A stretch of DNA of 64,000 nt from Corynebacterium heidelbergense (lineage in GTDB: Bacteria > Actinomycetota > Actinomycetes > Mycobacteriales > Mycobacteriaceae). The notes under the pieces were generated by a model. The model had not been told where the DNA came from. It saw only the letters and a program-made list of their open reading frames with translations, and searched no databases. Shown in pieces: positions 1-12,912 of the stretch. The translations under genes and the position numbers were made by a program. Location: NCBI RefSeq assembly GCF_028609845.1, contig NZ_CP063191.1, forward strand, positions 620,001 to 684,000, given 5' to 3'. Within the stretch, counting starts at the first letter, position 1; each line of letters opens with the position of its first letter.

Positions 1-1902
1 TTCCCCTTCGTCAAGTCCCTGTTCCAGCGCGCGTACGCCAAGAAGTTCCGCTTCCAGTCCTTCCTCGGGGCGTACAAGTACTACACCTCCTACACGCTAA
101 AAACATTTGATGGACGCCGATACCTCGAGCGCTTCGAAGACCGCGTGTGCATGGTCGCACTGGGTCTGGCCGACGGCGACCACAGCCTCGCGGAGAACCT
201 CGTCGACGAAATCATCGACGGCCGCTTCCAACCCGCCACCCCCACTTTCCTCAACGTGGGCAAGGCTCAGCGCGGCGAACCGGTGTCCTGCTTCCTGCTG
301 CGCATCGAGGACAATATGGAGTCCATCGGCCGCTCCATCAACTCCGCCCTGCAACTGTCTAAGCGGGGCGGGGGAGTGGCGCTGCTGCTGTCCAACATCC
401 GTGAGGCCGGGGCCCCCATCAAGCGGATCGAGAATCAGTCCTCCGGCGTGATCCCCGTCATGAAGCTGCTGGAGGATTCCTTCAGCTACGCCAACCAGCT
501 CGGGGCCCGCCAAGGCGCCGGTGCCGTGTACCTGCACGCCCACCACCCGGACATCCTGCGCTTCCTGGACACGAAGCGGGAAAACGCCGACGAGAAGATC
601 CGCATCAAGACCCTCTCCCTGGGGGTCGTGATCCCGGACATCACCTTCGAGCTGGCCAAGCGCGACGATGACATGTACCTGTTCTCCCCCTACGACGTGG
701 AGCGGATCTACGGCAAGCCCTTCGCGGACGTGTCCATCACGGAGCACTACGAGGAGATGGTGGAGGACCCGCGCATCCGCAAGCGCAAGATCAACGCCCG
801 CCAGTTCTTCCAGACCATCGCCGAGATCCAGTTCGAATCCGGCTACCCCTACATCATGTTCGAGGACACGGTGAACCGCTCCAACCCGATCCAGGGGCGG
901 ATCACCCACTCCAACCTCTGCTCGGAAATCCTGCAGGTCTCCACACCCAGCGTGTTCAACGCGGATCTCAGCTACGCCGAGGTGGGGGACGATATCTCCT
1001 GCAACCTGGGGTCCCTCAACATCGCCACGGCCATGGACTCTGAGGACTTCTCCAAAACCATCGAGACCGCCATCCGCGGACTCACCGCAGTCGCAGATCA
1101 GACCAGCATCGACTCGGTTCCCTCCGTGCGCCAGGGAAACAACCACTCCCACGCCATCGGTCTGGGCCAGATGAACCTCCACGGGTTCCTCGGACGCGAG
1201 CGCATCCACTACGGCAGCGAGGAGGCCCTGGACTTCACCAACGCTTACTTCGCCGCGGTGATGTACGAGTGCATCAAGGCCTCCAACGCCATCGCCAAGG
1301 AACGGGGCACCACCTTCGACAACTTCGCCAACTCGGACTACGCCAGCGGTGCATTCTTCGACCGCTACGACCCTGCGGAGTTCGCCCCCAAGACGCAGCG
1401 AGTCATTGAGCTGTTCGCCAACTCCACTATCCATACGCCGACGGCTGAGGATTGGGCGGCGCTCCGGGCGTCCGTAAGAGAACATGGCCTATACAACCGC
1501 AACCTGCAGGCCATCCCGCCGACCGGATCCATCTCCTACATCAATAATTCGACGTCGTCGATCCATCCGATCGCATCGAAGATCGAGATCCGCAAGGAGG
1601 GCAAGATCGGGCGCGTTTACTACCCCGCCCCGTACATGACGAACGAGAACCTGGATTACTACGCGGATGCCTACGAGGTCGGTTACCAGAAGATCATCGA
1701 CACCTACGCCGTGGCCACCAAGTACGTGGACCAGGGGCTGTCGCTGACGCTGTTCTTCAAGGACACCGCCACCACTCGCGACATCAACCGCGCGCAGATC
1801 TACGCGTGGCGCAAGGGCATCAAGACGATCTACTACATCCGGTTGCGCCAGACCGCGCTCACCGGCACTGAGGTGGAAGGTTGCGTGAGCTGCATGCTGT
1901 AG
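1..1902 (+). CDS. nrdE: Ribonucleoside-diphosphate reductase class Ib, alpha subunit (5' end missing)
   Basis: Large catalytic subunit of the class Ib enzyme that reduces ribonucleoside diphosphates to deoxyribonucleotides together with NrdF. The frame is open from base 1, so the start lies left of the window; about 633 residues are present, against roughly 710-730 for complete NrdE proteins. Visible family features are [20 protein letters not shown] near the left edge, the active-site block [28 protein letters not shown], and the C-terminal tail ending GCVSCML, whose two cysteines are the usual redox shuttle re-reduced by NrdH or thioredoxin. nrdF follows 69 bp downstream on the same strand, as is usual in corynebacteria, and the two are probably co-expressed. 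Confidence 0.96.
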   Translation, partial: FPFVKSLFQRAYAKKFRFQSFLGAYKYYTSYTLKTFDGRRYLERFEDRVCMVALGLADGDHSLAENLVDEIIDGRFQPATPTFLNVGKAQRGEPVSCFLLRIEDNMESIGRSINSALQLSKRGGGVALLLSNIREAGAPIKRIENQSSGVIPVMKLLEDSFSYANQLGARQGAGAVYLHAHHPDILRFLDTKRENADEKIRIKTLSLGVVIPDITFELAKRDDDMYLFSPYDVERIYGKPFADVSITEHYEEMVEDPRIRKRKINARQFFQTIAEIQFESGYPYIMFEDTVNRSNPIQGRITHSNLCSEILQVSTPSVFNADLSYAEVGDDISCNLGSLNIATAMDSEDFSKTIETAIRGLTAVADQTSIDSVPSVRQGNNHSHAIGLGQMNLHGFLGRERIHYGSEEALDFTNAYFAAVMYECIKASNAIAKERGTTFDNFANSDYASGAFFDRYDPAEFAPKTQRVIELFANSTIHTPTAEDWAALRASVREHGLYNRNLQAIPPTGSISYINNSTSSIHPIASKIEIRKEGKIGRVYYPAPYMTNENLDYYADAYEVGYQKIIDTYAVATKYVDQGLSLTLFFKDTATTRDINRAQIYAWRKGIKTIYYIRLRQTALTGTEVEGCVSCML

Positions 1903-2967
<1,065 letters not shown>

Positions 2968-3201
2968 ACGCCAGGAGCACGGCGCCGCCGCCCCTTGTCT
3001 CCGACCTACCCCCGAAAACGTGGGGGAAAGAACCCGGGAGGGGCACCGGGCTATCAAAAGTCCCCACAACCGGATAAGATAGGGCTATCTCTGCACCTGT
3101 AGTGTCTGCGATCCGCTTTGCTGAGGGGCAACGCTGCTGGTGAAGAACCTTTTTGGGTGAGGTGGACGACGACCACCAAACCGCGTAGTCAGGAGGAAGA
3201 A

Positions 3202-4902
<1,701 letters not shown>

Positions 4903-5035
4903 ACCACCTGCCGGGGTTGCCGCCCGAGTGGGTGGCGCTCGGGTTGGCAACTCCCCGAGTTGGCCGGAACCCCGAACCGGGGATAACCAAAACCCCTGGG
5001 CTGAAACCAGTCCGGATGGGTCGGCAAGAAATTCA

Positions 5036-5074
5036 ACGATCGCACCTCAACTACGCGAGGTGCGGTCGTTTTTT
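5036..5074 (+). terminator. Rho-independent terminator after ctaD
   Basis: The arms at 5036-5048 and 5057-5069 form a 13-bp stem with one G-T pair and an 8-nt loop, followed by a run of six T. It lies between ctaD and serB and should end the ctaD transcript. Confidence 0.9.
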
Positions 5075-5109
5075 GCTGCTCAAAGGGCGGGGGTGCGAAG
5101 ATTGCGGGC

Positions 5110-6453
5110 GTGAACGAACCAGCCCCACATCGACCCGACCTTGCCCACGGCCGCGCAGACGCGGGCTCCGCCCCCGCCGACGGACAGCCGCCGGTCCCCG
5201 CCGACACCCTGGCTCACTCGTTGACGCCTGGCCTGGAACCTTGCATCGTCACCGTGACCGGCCCAGACCGCCCTGGCGTTTCGGCTGCGTTCTTCCGAGT
5301 CCTCGCTGCTTACGACGTGCAGCTTCTAGATATCGAACAGTCCGTGTTCCGTGGTGGCCTCAGCCTCGCCGCCCTGTTGGGCGCCCAGCGCAGCGACCTC
5401 GATCAGCTCCGCGCGGGGCTGAAGGACACACTCTCCGTCCACGGCGTGAGTGTGGAGGTGACAGTGGATCGCGACCTCGAAACCACCCGCCCCCACTCCA
5501 CGCACGCGATGGTGGTGCTCGGGCACCCTGTCACTGCCGCGCACATCTCCCGAATCGGCCAAACCCTCGCGGACTATAGCGCGAACATCGACACGATCCG
5601 GGGAATAGCCGACTACCCCGTCACCGGCCTGGAGTTCAAGCTGACGGTTCCGGATCCGACGCCTGGTGGTGGCGTCGCCCTGAGAAAGGCCCTTGCCCCC
5701 CTGACCTCCGAGATCGGCGTGGACATCGCCATCGAGCGGGCCGGCCTGGCGCGTCGCAGCAAACGGCTGATCTGCTTCGACGTCGACTCGACGCTCATCC
5801 AGCACGAGGTGATCGAGATGCTCGCGGCGTACGCGGGCCGGGAGCGGGAGGTCGCGGAGGTCACCGAGCGGGCAATGCGCGGCGAGCTGGACTTCAGCCA
5901 GTCGCTGCACGAGCGCGTGAAGGCGCTGGCGGGGTTGGACGCCAACGTCATCGACCGCGTCGCCGCCGATGTGCAGTTGACCGCCGGGGCCCGCACGACG
6001 ATCCGCACCCTCAAGCGGCTGGGATACAAGACCGGCGTGGTCTCGGGCGGGTTCATCCAGGTGATCGAACCGCTGGCTCGCGAGCTGGATCTGGACTTCG
6101 CGCGGGCGAACACCCTGGAAATCATCGACGGCAAGCTGACCGGCCGCGTCATTGGACCGGTGATCGACCGCCGCGCGAAGGCCGAGAGCCTTAAGGAGTT
6201 CGCCTGGTCCAACGGGCTGGCGCTGCACCAGACTGTCGCGGTTGGGGATGGTGCCAACGACATCGACATGCTCTCCACCGCTGGCCTCGGCATCGCCTTC
6301 AACGCGAAGCCGGCGCTGCGGGAGGTGGCGGACGCGGCTGTCAATCGCCCGTTCTTGGATCAGGTGCTGTTCCTGCTGGGTATCTCTCGTCATGAGATTG
6401 AGGACGCCGACCTCCGCGACGGAACCTATCGCCGCGTGCCCCTGAATAGTTGA
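5110..6453 (+). CDS. serB: Phosphoserine phosphatase with N-terminal ACT domain
   Basis: Last step of serine biosynthesis: dephosphorylates O-phospho-L-serine in the cytoplasm. The protein is 447 aa and starts with GTG. A Pro/Ala-rich leader of about 40 residues precedes an ACT domain (CIVTVTGPDRPGVSAAFFR), a second ACT-like segment (HAMVVLGHPVTAAHISRIG), and then the HAD phosphatase domain. HAD motif I is CFDVDSTLI with the nucleophile and acid at D224 and D226, motif II is GVVSGGF, and motif IV is AVGDGANDIDML. The ACT-ACT-HAD layout is that of mycobacterial and corynebacterial SerB2-type enzymes, in which ACT domains bind serine for feedback control. No neighbour looks co-transcribed. Confidence 0.93.
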   Translation: MNEPAPHRPDLAHGRADAGSAPADGQPPVPADTLAHSLTPGLEPCIVTVTGPDRPGVSAAFFRVLAAYDVQLLDIEQSVFRGGLSLAALLGAQRSDLDQLRAGLKDTLSVHGVSVEVTVDRDLETTRPHSTHAMVVLGHPVTAAHISRIGQTLADYSANIDTIRGIADYPVTGLEFKLTVPDPTPGGGVALRKALAPLTSEIGVDIAIERAGLARRSKRLICFDVDSTLIQHEVIEMLAAYAGREREVAEVTERAMRGELDFSQSLHERVKALAGLDANVIDRVAADVQLTAGARTTIRTLKRLGYKTGVVSGGFIQVIEPLARELDLDFARANTLEIIDGKLTGRVIGPVIDRRAKAESLKEFAWSNGLALHQTVAVGDGANDIDMLSTAGLGIAFNAKPALREVADAAVNRPFLDQVLFLLGISRHEIEDADLRDGTYRRVPLNS

Positions 6454-6475
6454 CCGCCCGCGGGGGTAGATCAAA

Positions 6476-6552
6476 CAGGAGGAGCAGCGGTTAGGTAGCG
6501 GCAGGGCGTGGCTGGGCGGGGAGCGGACGGCGCAGGAGGAGCAGCGGCTAGG
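6476..6552. repeat. Direct repeat pair downstream of serB
   Basis: A 20-bp sequence beginning CAGGAGGAGCAGCGG occurs at 6476-6495 and again at 6533-6552 with one mismatch. The second copy overlaps the end of the convergent acyl-CoA synthetase gene. No function is evident. Confidence 0.5.
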
Positions 6553-8143
6553 ACTTCTCCATTGCCTTCAGTTCGCGCCTTAAGATCTTGCCGGTGGCAG
6601 ACTTGGGGATGGTGTCGACGAACTCGACCTCACGGATTTTCTTGTACGCGGAGACTCGCTCGGCCACGAAGTCCATGATGTCCTGCTCGCTGGGCTGCTC
6701 GCCACCCCCGCCCTGCCGCACGACGAAGGCCTTCGGCACCTCCTTGCCGTCGCGCGTAACCCCGATGACGCCCGCGTCCGCCACCCCGGGGTGGGTCAGC
6801 AGAAGCGCCTCCAGTTCGGCCGGGGGCACCTGGTATCCCTTGTACTTAATCACTTCCTTCAGCCGGTCGACGATGTAAACGCGCCCGCTAGCGTCGTGAA
6901 CCGCGAGATCGCCGGTTCGTAGCCAGCCGTCGCCGGGGAGCGCGATGCGGGTTTCCTCCTCGTTGTTGAGGTAGCCCGCCATAATCTGGGGTCCGCGAAC
7001 CCACAGCTCCCCGACCTCCGACCGACCCGACTCGGACCCCTCCCCGCCGCCCTGCGGCACGGGAATCTCCCTGCCAGTGTCCACTTCCACCAGCTTGTGC
7101 TCGGTGTTCGCTACTGGCAGCCCGATGGACCCCCGCGAGACATTCTCGTCCAGATTCACGTGCGTCACGGGGCTCGTCTCCGTCAGGCCGAAACCTTGCT
7201 GAACGGGCACTTTCAGCCGTCGTTCCACGGCATCGGCCAGGCCCTCGTCGAGGGACGCGGCGCCCGACAGCAACCCTCGCAGCTTCGACAAATCGTAGCT
7301 ATCCACCGCCGGGTGCTTGGCCAGCAGAACCGCTATGGGAGGTGCGATGAAAGTGAACGTGACCCCATACTTCTCGTGCGCAGCCAGGAAGGAGTCGATC
7401 GAGAACCGCGGCTGGGTGATCACCGTCGCCCGCTGGTAGATCGACAAGTTCACCAAAGTGGTCAGGCCGTAGATGTGGAAGAACGGCAGCACGCCGAACA
7501 CCACGTCGTCGCGGCGCAGCAGCTGATAGTCCGCGGACTGGGCGATGTTCGCAACGAGGTTACGGTGCGTGAGCTGCACGCCTTTGGGAAGCCCCGTTGT
7601 CCCCGAGGAGTACGGCAGGGCGGCGATGTGCGTGCGGGGGTCGAACTCAACGGGCGGCGGCGCGATCCGCTCCGCGATCATCTGTCGGATGCCGCGAGAG
7701 GTGTCGAGGTGGATCACTTGATCCGCGCCCAGGCCGGCCGCCGCGGCGCCCTCATTCCCGGAGTCGCCAAGAGCAGCGCAGGTCAGGAGTAGTTTCGCCC
7801 CAGAGTCGACGAGTTGGGAAGCGATTGTTTCTGGCGTCGCCAATAAAGGAAGCGGACTGACCACCGCCCCGAGGCGCCATAGGGCATGGGCGTAGATGAT
7901 GAAGGCCTCCGAGTTCGGGCAGTGGAGGGCGACGACGTCTCCCGTGCGCACGCCGCGTTGGGCCAGGCCGCCGGCGACGGAGTTCACGAAAGTGCGCACC
8001 TCGGCGTAGGTGGTTTGGGAGCCGTCGGCGATGTCGATGACGGCGATGCGGTCCTCGTCGTTGTAGTCGAGGGTGCCGTAGACGAAGTCGTAGAGGCCGA
8101 CGTCCGGGATGGTGAGGTCGGGGCGGCTGCTGGAGACGGGCAT
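6548..8143 (-). CDS. AMP-dependent acyl-CoA synthetase/ligase (4-coumarate-CoA ligase-like)
   Basis: Activates a carboxylic acid to acyl-AMP and then acyl-CoA. The 531-aa product has the full ANL-superfamily signature set: the phosphate loop YSSGTTGLPKGVQLTHRN, the adenine-binding QQGFGLTETSPVTH, the hinge block LRTGDLAVHD...VDRLKEVIKYKGYQVPPAELE, and the C-terminal catalytic lysine in SATGKILRREL. The closest subfamily by overall pattern is the plant 4CL-like group, but the acid substrate cannot be deduced. It stands alone, convergent with serB and upstream of a long gene-free stretch, so no pathway is suggested by context. Confidence 0.88.
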   Translation of the reverse strand: MPVSSSRPDLTIPDVGLYDFVYGTLDYNDEDRIAVIDIADGSQTTYAEVRTFVNSVAGGLAQRGVRTGDVVALHCPNSEAFIIYAHALWRLGAVVSPLPLLATPETIASQLVDSGAKLLLTCAALGDSGNEGAAAAGLGADQVIHLDTSRGIRQMIAERIAPPPVEFDPRTHIAALPYSSGTTGLPKGVQLTHRNLVANIAQSADYQLLRRDDVVFGVLPFFHIYGLTTLVNLSIYQRATVITQPRFSIDSFLAAHEKYGVTFTFIAPPIAVLLAKHPAVDSYDLSKLRGLLSGAASLDEGLADAVERRLKVPVQQGFGLTETSPVTHVNLDENVSRGSIGLPVANTEHKLVEVDTGREIPVPQGGGEGSESGRSEVGELWVRGPQIMAGYLNNEEETRIALPGDGWLRTGDLAVHDASGRVYIVDRLKEVIKYKGYQVPPAELEALLLTHPGVADAGVIGVTRDGKEVPKAFVVRQGGGGEQPSEQDIMDFVAERVSAYKKIREVEFVDTIPKSATGKILRRELKAMEKS

Positions 8144-8706
8144 GTGGGGCTCCTCGGGGCGGTTGGTGGGGGTGGTTGTGGCGTCATTCTAGTTTTGTTT
8201 GGGTGCAAAAAAGTTCATTTTTCCGGACGCCAATAACCCCGCGCCCCAATCAGCTCCAGCGTGGGGGTGCTAGGGTTTGGCGGGTTCCGGCTGGTGAGGG
8301 GGTCGGCTGGTGGAGCAGTGCCGGGTGTGGGAGGTGTGTCCCGGTTGGGAGGGCAACGGCGTCGGTTTGGTGACGGTGGGGGCGTTTTTCCGGACGGTTG
8401 GGTCGGGTTGGGGTGGTGTTTGTGCTGGTGGGCGGTTGCGGGGTGTCCGGGGTTTTGCCCCTTTTGGCCCGGTTGGGCGGCTCAGGGCTCGCGATTGTGG
8501 AAAGCGGCGGTGGGTCTGAGAGGTGTCGCCGGTTGGACGGCACGGGGGAGGCGGTTGTTTGAAGCGGTGGGTGCGAGCGGTGGCACCCGGGCTAAGGCGC
8601 AGCGGTAGCGGTTGTTCGAAGCGGCCTTAGCCGAGCCCAGTAAGACCCGCCGCCACTGCCCACCGCGCCGGCCGGGCAAGGTGCGCGGCGGGAGGGGCGT
8701 CCTAAA
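8144..8706. other. Gene-free, strand-asymmetric G/T-rich stretch
   Basis: About 560 bp between the acyl-CoA synthetase and the DinG-like gene. The plus strand is strongly G- and T-rich (many TGGG, GGTT and TTGGG words). Frames open across it give only Pro/Thr/Arg-rich translations without a ribosome-binding site or recognisable motif, so I call no gene. It must contain the promoter of the leftward acyl-CoA synthetase gene and contains the inverted repeat listed separately. Confidence 0.6.
8590..8632. repeat. Inverted repeat with 25-nt loop
   Basis: GGCTAAGGC at 8590-8598 is repeated inverted as GCCTTAGCC at 8624-8632. The loop contains GCGGTTGTTCGAAGCGG, a near-copy of GCGGTTGTTTGAAGCGG just upstream at about 8551-8567. 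A small hairpin GGGTGC/GCACCC sits at 8569-8588. There is no T-run, so a terminator is not clear. Confidence 0.5.
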
Positions 8707-10923
8707 TCAACGGCCCCCAGCCAACCTCCGCAGCGCCTTGCGCACCGTGTCCCGATCCGTCGTCTCCCAGAAATCGGGCATAGACCTGCGGATATAGGAA
8801 CCATACCGAGCGGTAGCGAGCCGACTGTCGAGCACCGCCACAACCCCCCGGTCCTCAGTGGACCGCAACAGCCGCCCCGCCCCCTGCGCCATCAGTAGCG
8901 CTGCGTGATTCGCCGCCACCTCCATGAACCCATTGCGCCCCGACTTCGCCGCAGCCTCCTGCCGCGCCTGCTTGAGCGGATCGTCCGGCCGCGGAAAGGG
9001 GATCCGGTCGATGACCACCAGCGACAGGCTCGGCCCCGGCACATCCACCCCCTGCCAGAGCCCCAGCGTGCCGAACAAGCACGCCGACTCGTCGTCGCGG
9101 AACCGCGTGACCAGCCCGGACAGGCTATCCTCGCCCTGCAGCAGAATCGGGTACGGCACGACGGTGCGCAGCTTCTCCGCCATCGCCTCCGCCGCTCGAC
9201 GCGAGGAGAACAAGCCCAGAGTGCGCCCACCGGCGGCGTTGATGAGCTGCGCGGTGGCGTCCACGGTTTCGTCCGGGGCACCCTCCCGCCCCGGCTTCGG
9301 CAGGTCGCGCGCGACGTACAGAATCCCGTGCGTGCGCGGCTCGAAGGGCGTGCCGACGTCCAGGGTGGTGGTGTGCTTCTCCGACGTCCCCCACTGCGCC
9401 AGCATCGCCGAAAACCGCCCGCCGAGCGCGAGCGTCGCCGACGTCAGAATTACCGTGTTCGCCGCGAAGATCCGCTGACGTAGCAGATCCGCGACCGATA
9501 GCGGCGCGACAGCGATGACGCGACGGTTGTCCTCGCCCGTCAGCCAGACCACGTCCTCACCGAGGAGGGGATCATCTGAGGACGCCAGGGAGGGGGCAAC
9601 GTCACCACCGGCCGCGCTGCGCGCCCCGCCGCGCGATTCGGCAGCGCTTGGCGATTGGGCGCTGCTTGCACTGGCCGCGGCGCCGCCCGGACCGCTCAAG
9701 GCCGGCGAGGCCTCAAGAATCCGCACAATCGTGTCGTGCATCTCCTCCGTGGACACCATCAGCGATTGCCGTTCCGCCGCCCGCTCCGGCTCCGAGACGT
9801 ACTCGCTCGGATCCATCGCGAACATGCTCCGGTTCACCTTCCACACGGTGTCTTTCAGCTCGCGCAGCGGTCCATCCAGTCCCGCCGGGATGCCGGTCCA
9901 ACGGCCGGTGATGTCCCGTTGCAGCAACGCTTGGTTGAGGGCGTCCAACCAACCATCCCCGGCTGTTTGCAGGTCATCGCCGTCGGCCTCGAGGCCCAGC
10001 TTCTGCACCCGCTTCGCCAAGATCGCGATGGCAGTGGCACTGAGCTCCTGCGTGGCGGTGGAGGTGATGCGCGGCTCGAGCTCGTGGGCTTCGTCGACGA
10101 TGACGACGTCGTGCTCGGGGAGGATGTTGACGTCCGAGAGCGCGTCGATGGCCAGCAAAGCGTGGTTGGTGACGACGATGTCCGCCTCCCCCGCGCGGCG
10201 GCGCGCGAGTTCGGCGAAGCAGTCCTCCCCGTGGGGGCAGCGGTTTGCGCCGATGCACTCGCGGGAGGTCACGGAGACTTGCCGCCACGCGGTGTCCGAC
10301 ACCCCGCGCTCCAGGTTGTCGCGATCCCCGTCTTCGGTCTGATCGGCCCACGAGTGCAGCCGGGCGACCTGCGCCCCGGTGGAGGAGATCGCGGCGGCGC
10401 TCATCAGCGAGTTCTCCTCCGGTTCGGGTATGCCGTCCGTCGCGGCGCCACGCACCTTGTTCAGGCACAGGTAGTTGTTCCTGCCCTTGCAGATCGCGCT
10501 GGTCAGCTTCCGGGGGAGTTCGCCGTCGAGAGCTTCGGCGAGTCGCGGCAGGTCCCGCTCGACGAGCTGGCGCTGGAGCGCGATTGTCGCCGTCGACACG
10601 ACGACGGTGGTGTCGGAAGAGACGGCGTGGATTGCGGCGGGGACGAGGTAGGCCAGGGATTTACCCGTGCCCGTCCCGGCCTGCACGGCGAGGTGCTGCT
10701 CGCGCTCGATCGCCCGGGCCACGGCGCGCGTCATCTTGCGTTGTCCTGCGCGCGGCGCACCGCCGAGGTCCTTGACCGCGACGTCCAGCAGGTCTTGCGC
10801 CGCGTCCTCCACGGAACGTGGATCGTCCCCGGCCATGGTGTCTGCGTCCATCGCTCCCGTGTCCTCCACGGAACGTGCATCGTCTCCGGCCAATGCCTCG
10901 CCGCCCATCGCGTTCCCAGCCAT
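8707..10923 (-). CDS. ATP-dependent DNA helicase, DinG/XPD family
   Basis: Superfamily 2 helicase with an iron-sulphur cluster, probably acting in DNA repair or resolution of unusual structures. The protein is 738 aa. Walker A is VQAGTGTGKSLAY, the DEAH box is VIVDEAHELE, and four cysteines lie between them in CKGRNNYLC and ECIGANRCPHGEDC, the spacing expected for the XPD/DinG Fe-S domain. Late helicase motifs include ILTSATL and FGTLGLWQGVDVPG. The first 35 or so residues repeat a MAGDD.RSVED motif and are poorly conserved-looking, so the true start may be internal. It lies 3 bp downstream of pncB on the same strand and may be co-transcribed with it. Confidence 0.9.
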   Translation of the reverse strand: MAGNAMGGEALAGDDARSVEDTGAMDADTMAGDDPRSVEDAAQDLLDVAVKDLGGAPRAGQRKMTRAVARAIEREQHLAVQAGTGTGKSLAYLVPAAIHAVSSDTTVVVSTATIALQRQLVERDLPRLAEALDGELPRKLTSAICKGRNNYLCLNKVRGAATDGIPEPEENSLMSAAAISSTGAQVARLHSWADQTEDGDRDNLERGVSDTAWRQVSVTSRECIGANRCPHGEDCFAELARRRAGEADIVVTNHALLAIDALSDVNILPEHDVVIVDEAHELEPRITSTATQELSATAIAILAKRVQKLGLEADGDDLQTAGDGWLDALNQALLQRDITGRWTGIPAGLDGPLRELKDTVWKVNRSMFAMDPSEYVSEPERAAERQSLMVSTEEMHDTIVRILEASPALSGPGGAAASASSAQSPSAAESRGGARSAAGGDVAPSLASSDDPLLGEDVVWLTGEDNRRVIAVAPLSVADLLRQRIFAANTVILTSATLALGGRFSAMLAQWGTSEKHTTTLDVGTPFEPRTHGILYVARDLPKPGREGAPDETVDATAQLINAAGGRTLGLFSSRRAAEAMAEKLRTVVPYPILLQGEDSLSGLVTRFRDDESACLFGTLGLWQGVDVPGPSLSLVVIDRIPFPRPDDPLKQARQEAAAKSGRNGFMEVAANHAALLMAQGAGRLLRSTEDRGVVAVLDSRLATARYGSYIRRSMPDFWETTDRDTVRKALRRLAGGR

Positions 10924-10926
10924 CGC

Positions 10927-12372
10927 TTAGGTGGCGTTCACGTGGCGAACGTGCAGCGCGGGCTCGTCGCGCGACAGCGCGAGCCCTTCCCACGGCAGGG
11001 TCACGAGCTGGCCCGCGCAATACTCCCGGGATTCCTCCAGCGTGGCCAGCCCTTCCACGATGTCCCCGTCGCGCATGAGCGGCACGACCAGCTCCACGGC
11101 CTTAAGAACTCCGGTATCTGGGGTGTTGGCGCCGAGGGGGTACGTGATTTCCTCCACCGCAGTGCCGGAGCTGCGGCAGGCGCGGACGGCCGCCTTGGCC
11201 CCGCCCACGCTCGCTTTCCCGCGGGATCGTTTCGCGACGTGCACGCCCTCGACCTCCACGAGCTTATAGACGAGCCCGGCGGTGGGCGCCCCGGATCCCG
11301 TCACCACGGAGGTGCCCACCCCGAAACCGTCGACGGGCTCGCTCCGCAGCGCCGCGATGGCGAACTCGTCGAGGTCGCTGGAGACGATGATGCGGGTGTT
11401 GTGCGCCCCCAGCGAGTCGAGCTGTTCTCGCACTTGGCGGCACAGAACGCCGAGGTCCCCGGAGTCGATCCGCACCGCCCCGAGGGAAGTCCCGGCGACT
11501 TCCACGGCGGTTTTCACGCCCTGGGTGATGTCGTACGTGTCCACGAGCAGGGTGGTGTCCGTCCCGTGCGCTTCCACCTGCGCGCGGAAGGCGGCGGCTT
11601 CGTCGGGGGTGCCATCGGCGTGGGTGTGCAGCAGGGTCCAGGCGTGGGCGGCGGTGCCGGAGGCGGGGATGCCATATCGGTATGCGGCTTCCAGGTTGGA
11701 GGTGGCATCAAAGCCGGCGATGTAGGCCGCGCGGGAGGAGGAGACGGCTGCGTATTCGTGGGTGCGCCGACTGCCCATTTCGATGATGGGGCGCCCGGCT
11801 GCGGCGGTCACCATTCTGGCCGCGGCCCCGGCGATGGCGGAGTCCGAGTTGAGGATGGACAGGATGACCGTCTCCAGCACAACGCACTCCGCGAAGGTTC
11901 CGCGCACGGTGAGGATCGGCGATTGGGGAAAGTACAGCTCGCCTTCCCGGTATCCGTCGATGTGCCCGGTAAATCGATAATTGCGAAGGTAGTCGCGGGT
12001 TTCCTCGTTGAGGAACTCAAGCTGATCCAGTTGGTCTTGCGTGAACACGAAATCCCGCACCGCCCGCAGTACTCGCGCGGTGCCGGCCACGACCCCATAC
12101 CGGCGCTCATTTGGCAGGCGCCGGGTAAAAACCTCAAAAGAGCACTGTCTGTGCGCGGTGCCGTCGTGCAGCGCCGCTTCCAGCATCGTCAGCTCGTATT
12201 TGTCGGTCAGCAGCGCGGAGGAGCGGGGGCCGGGGCCGTGGTGCGCGCTGTATTCCGTGGTGGCGGTGGGAGCCGGGGTGCTGTTCTCGGTCCGATTGGG
12301 GACGCCACCAACCGGGGCCTGTTCCGCGCTGGACGCGAAGGAAGCGGGGTTGTCTGTTGTCACAGAAAGCAT
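10927..12372 (-). CDS. pncB: Nicotinate phosphoribosyltransferase
   Basis: Converts nicotinate and PRPP to nicotinate mononucleotide in the NAD salvage pathway (cytoplasm). The chosen start at 12372 gives 481 aa beginning MLSVTTDNPASF; the frame remains open upstream, but that part is antisense to clpS and the DUF2017 gene. Family features are SALLTDKYELTMLEAAL near residue 50, FEVFTRRLPNERRYGVVAG, the segment MGSRRTHEYAAVSSSRAAY, and AVRIDSGDLGVL with the PRPP-site acidic residues. It is divergent from clpS with about 130 bp between them; the pncB/clpS head-to-head order is also found in mycobacteria (Rv1330c/Rv1331). Confidence 0.94.
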   Translation of the reverse strand: MLSVTTDNPASFASSAEQAPVGGVPNRTENSTPAPTATTEYSAHHGPGPRSSALLTDKYELTMLEAALHDGTAHRQCSFEVFTRRLPNERRYGVVAGTARVLRAVRDFVFTQDQLDQLEFLNEETRDYLRNYRFTGHIDGYREGELYFPQSPILTVRGTFAECVVLETVILSILNSDSAIAGAAARMVTAAAGRPIIEMGSRRTHEYAAVSSSRAAYIAGFDATSNLEAAYRYGIPASGTAAHAWTLLHTHADGTPDEAAAFRAQVEAHGTDTTLLVDTYDITQGVKTAVEVAGTSLGAVRIDSGDLGVLCRQVREQLDSLGAHNTRIIVSSDLDEFAIAALRSEPVDGFGVGTSVVTGSGAPTAGLVYKLVEVEGVHVAKRSRGKASVGGAKAAVRACRSSGTAVEEITYPLGANTPDTGVLKAVELVVPLMRDGDIVEGLATLEESREYCAGQLVTLPWEGLALSRDEPALHVRHVNAT

Positions 12373-12504
12373 CCTAACCCCTGGCCGGGGCACCGCTGAT
12401 GGGCCTGAGGACAACGGTGGGTTGGAGCGATGGGTGGGGTGGCGTCCGGAAGAGACAAAGAGATGGGGAACGAGGGACGCGGGGGAGTGGGTATCGTGGT
12501 GACC

Positions 12505-12873
12505 ATGACTGCTTTCGCCGCGAGCCCAGCCGAGCCGTTGCTGGTGGGACCGCCGATGGTGCCCCACGTTACAAGCCCCGCTGCTCCCACTGCGACCCCA
12601 GTTGCGGAAAGAGTGCCGGACACGGCCACCAAGGCCGATTTGCCGTGGTTGTGCATCTGCTGGGATGACCCGGTGAACCTCATGAGCTACGTGACCTACG
12701 TGTTCCAGACGGTACTGGGGTACTCGCGAAAGCGGGCCACGGAGTTGATGATGGAGGTACATACGAGCGGTAAGGCCGTGGTGAGTTCTGGCGAACGGGA
12801 TAAGGTCGAAGCGGATGTGAAGAAGTTGCACACTGCCGGCCTGTGGGCCACGATGCAACGCTCGGACGGTTAG
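12505..12873 (+). CDS. clpS: ATP-dependent Clp protease adaptor ClpS
   Basis: Small adaptor that binds the N-terminal domain of ClpC/ClpA and delivers N-degron substrates to ClpP. The conserved core [20 protein letters not shown] and the [17 protein letters not shown] and [10 protein letters not shown] segments are typical ClpS. I start at the ATG at 12505 (MTAFAASP), giving 122 aa; two in-frame GTG codons immediately upstream and an ATG at 12556 are alternatives because the N-terminal 40 residues are low-complexity. The next gene begins 39 bp downstream, and the gene order clpS-DUF2017-P1 peptidase-murI matches the mycobacterial Rv1331-Rv1338 region. Confidence 0.92.
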   Translation: MTAFAASPAEPLLVGPPMVPHVTSPAAPTATPVAERVPDTATKADLPWLCICWDDPVNLMSYVTYVFQTVLGYSRKRATELMMEVHTSGKAVVSSGERDKVEADVKKLHTAGLWATMQRSDG

Positions 12874-12912
12874 GGCGGAGTGCCACAAACAATAAGGAGG
12901 GGCCGGAGGTAG

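Noticed and set aside
2990..3040. CCCCC/GGGGG hairpin after nrdF as a terminator
   Set aside because: Short stem, large loop and no T-run.
8250..8608. Frames of 97-115 codons in the G/T-rich spacer
   Set aside because: Pro/Thr- or Gly/Trp-rich translations on both strands, typical of skewed base composition.
9655..12399. A 914-codon open frame on the plus strand
   Set aside because: It is antisense to the dinG-like gene and pncB, both with clear family motifs; it is long only because of high GC and codon bias in the true genes.
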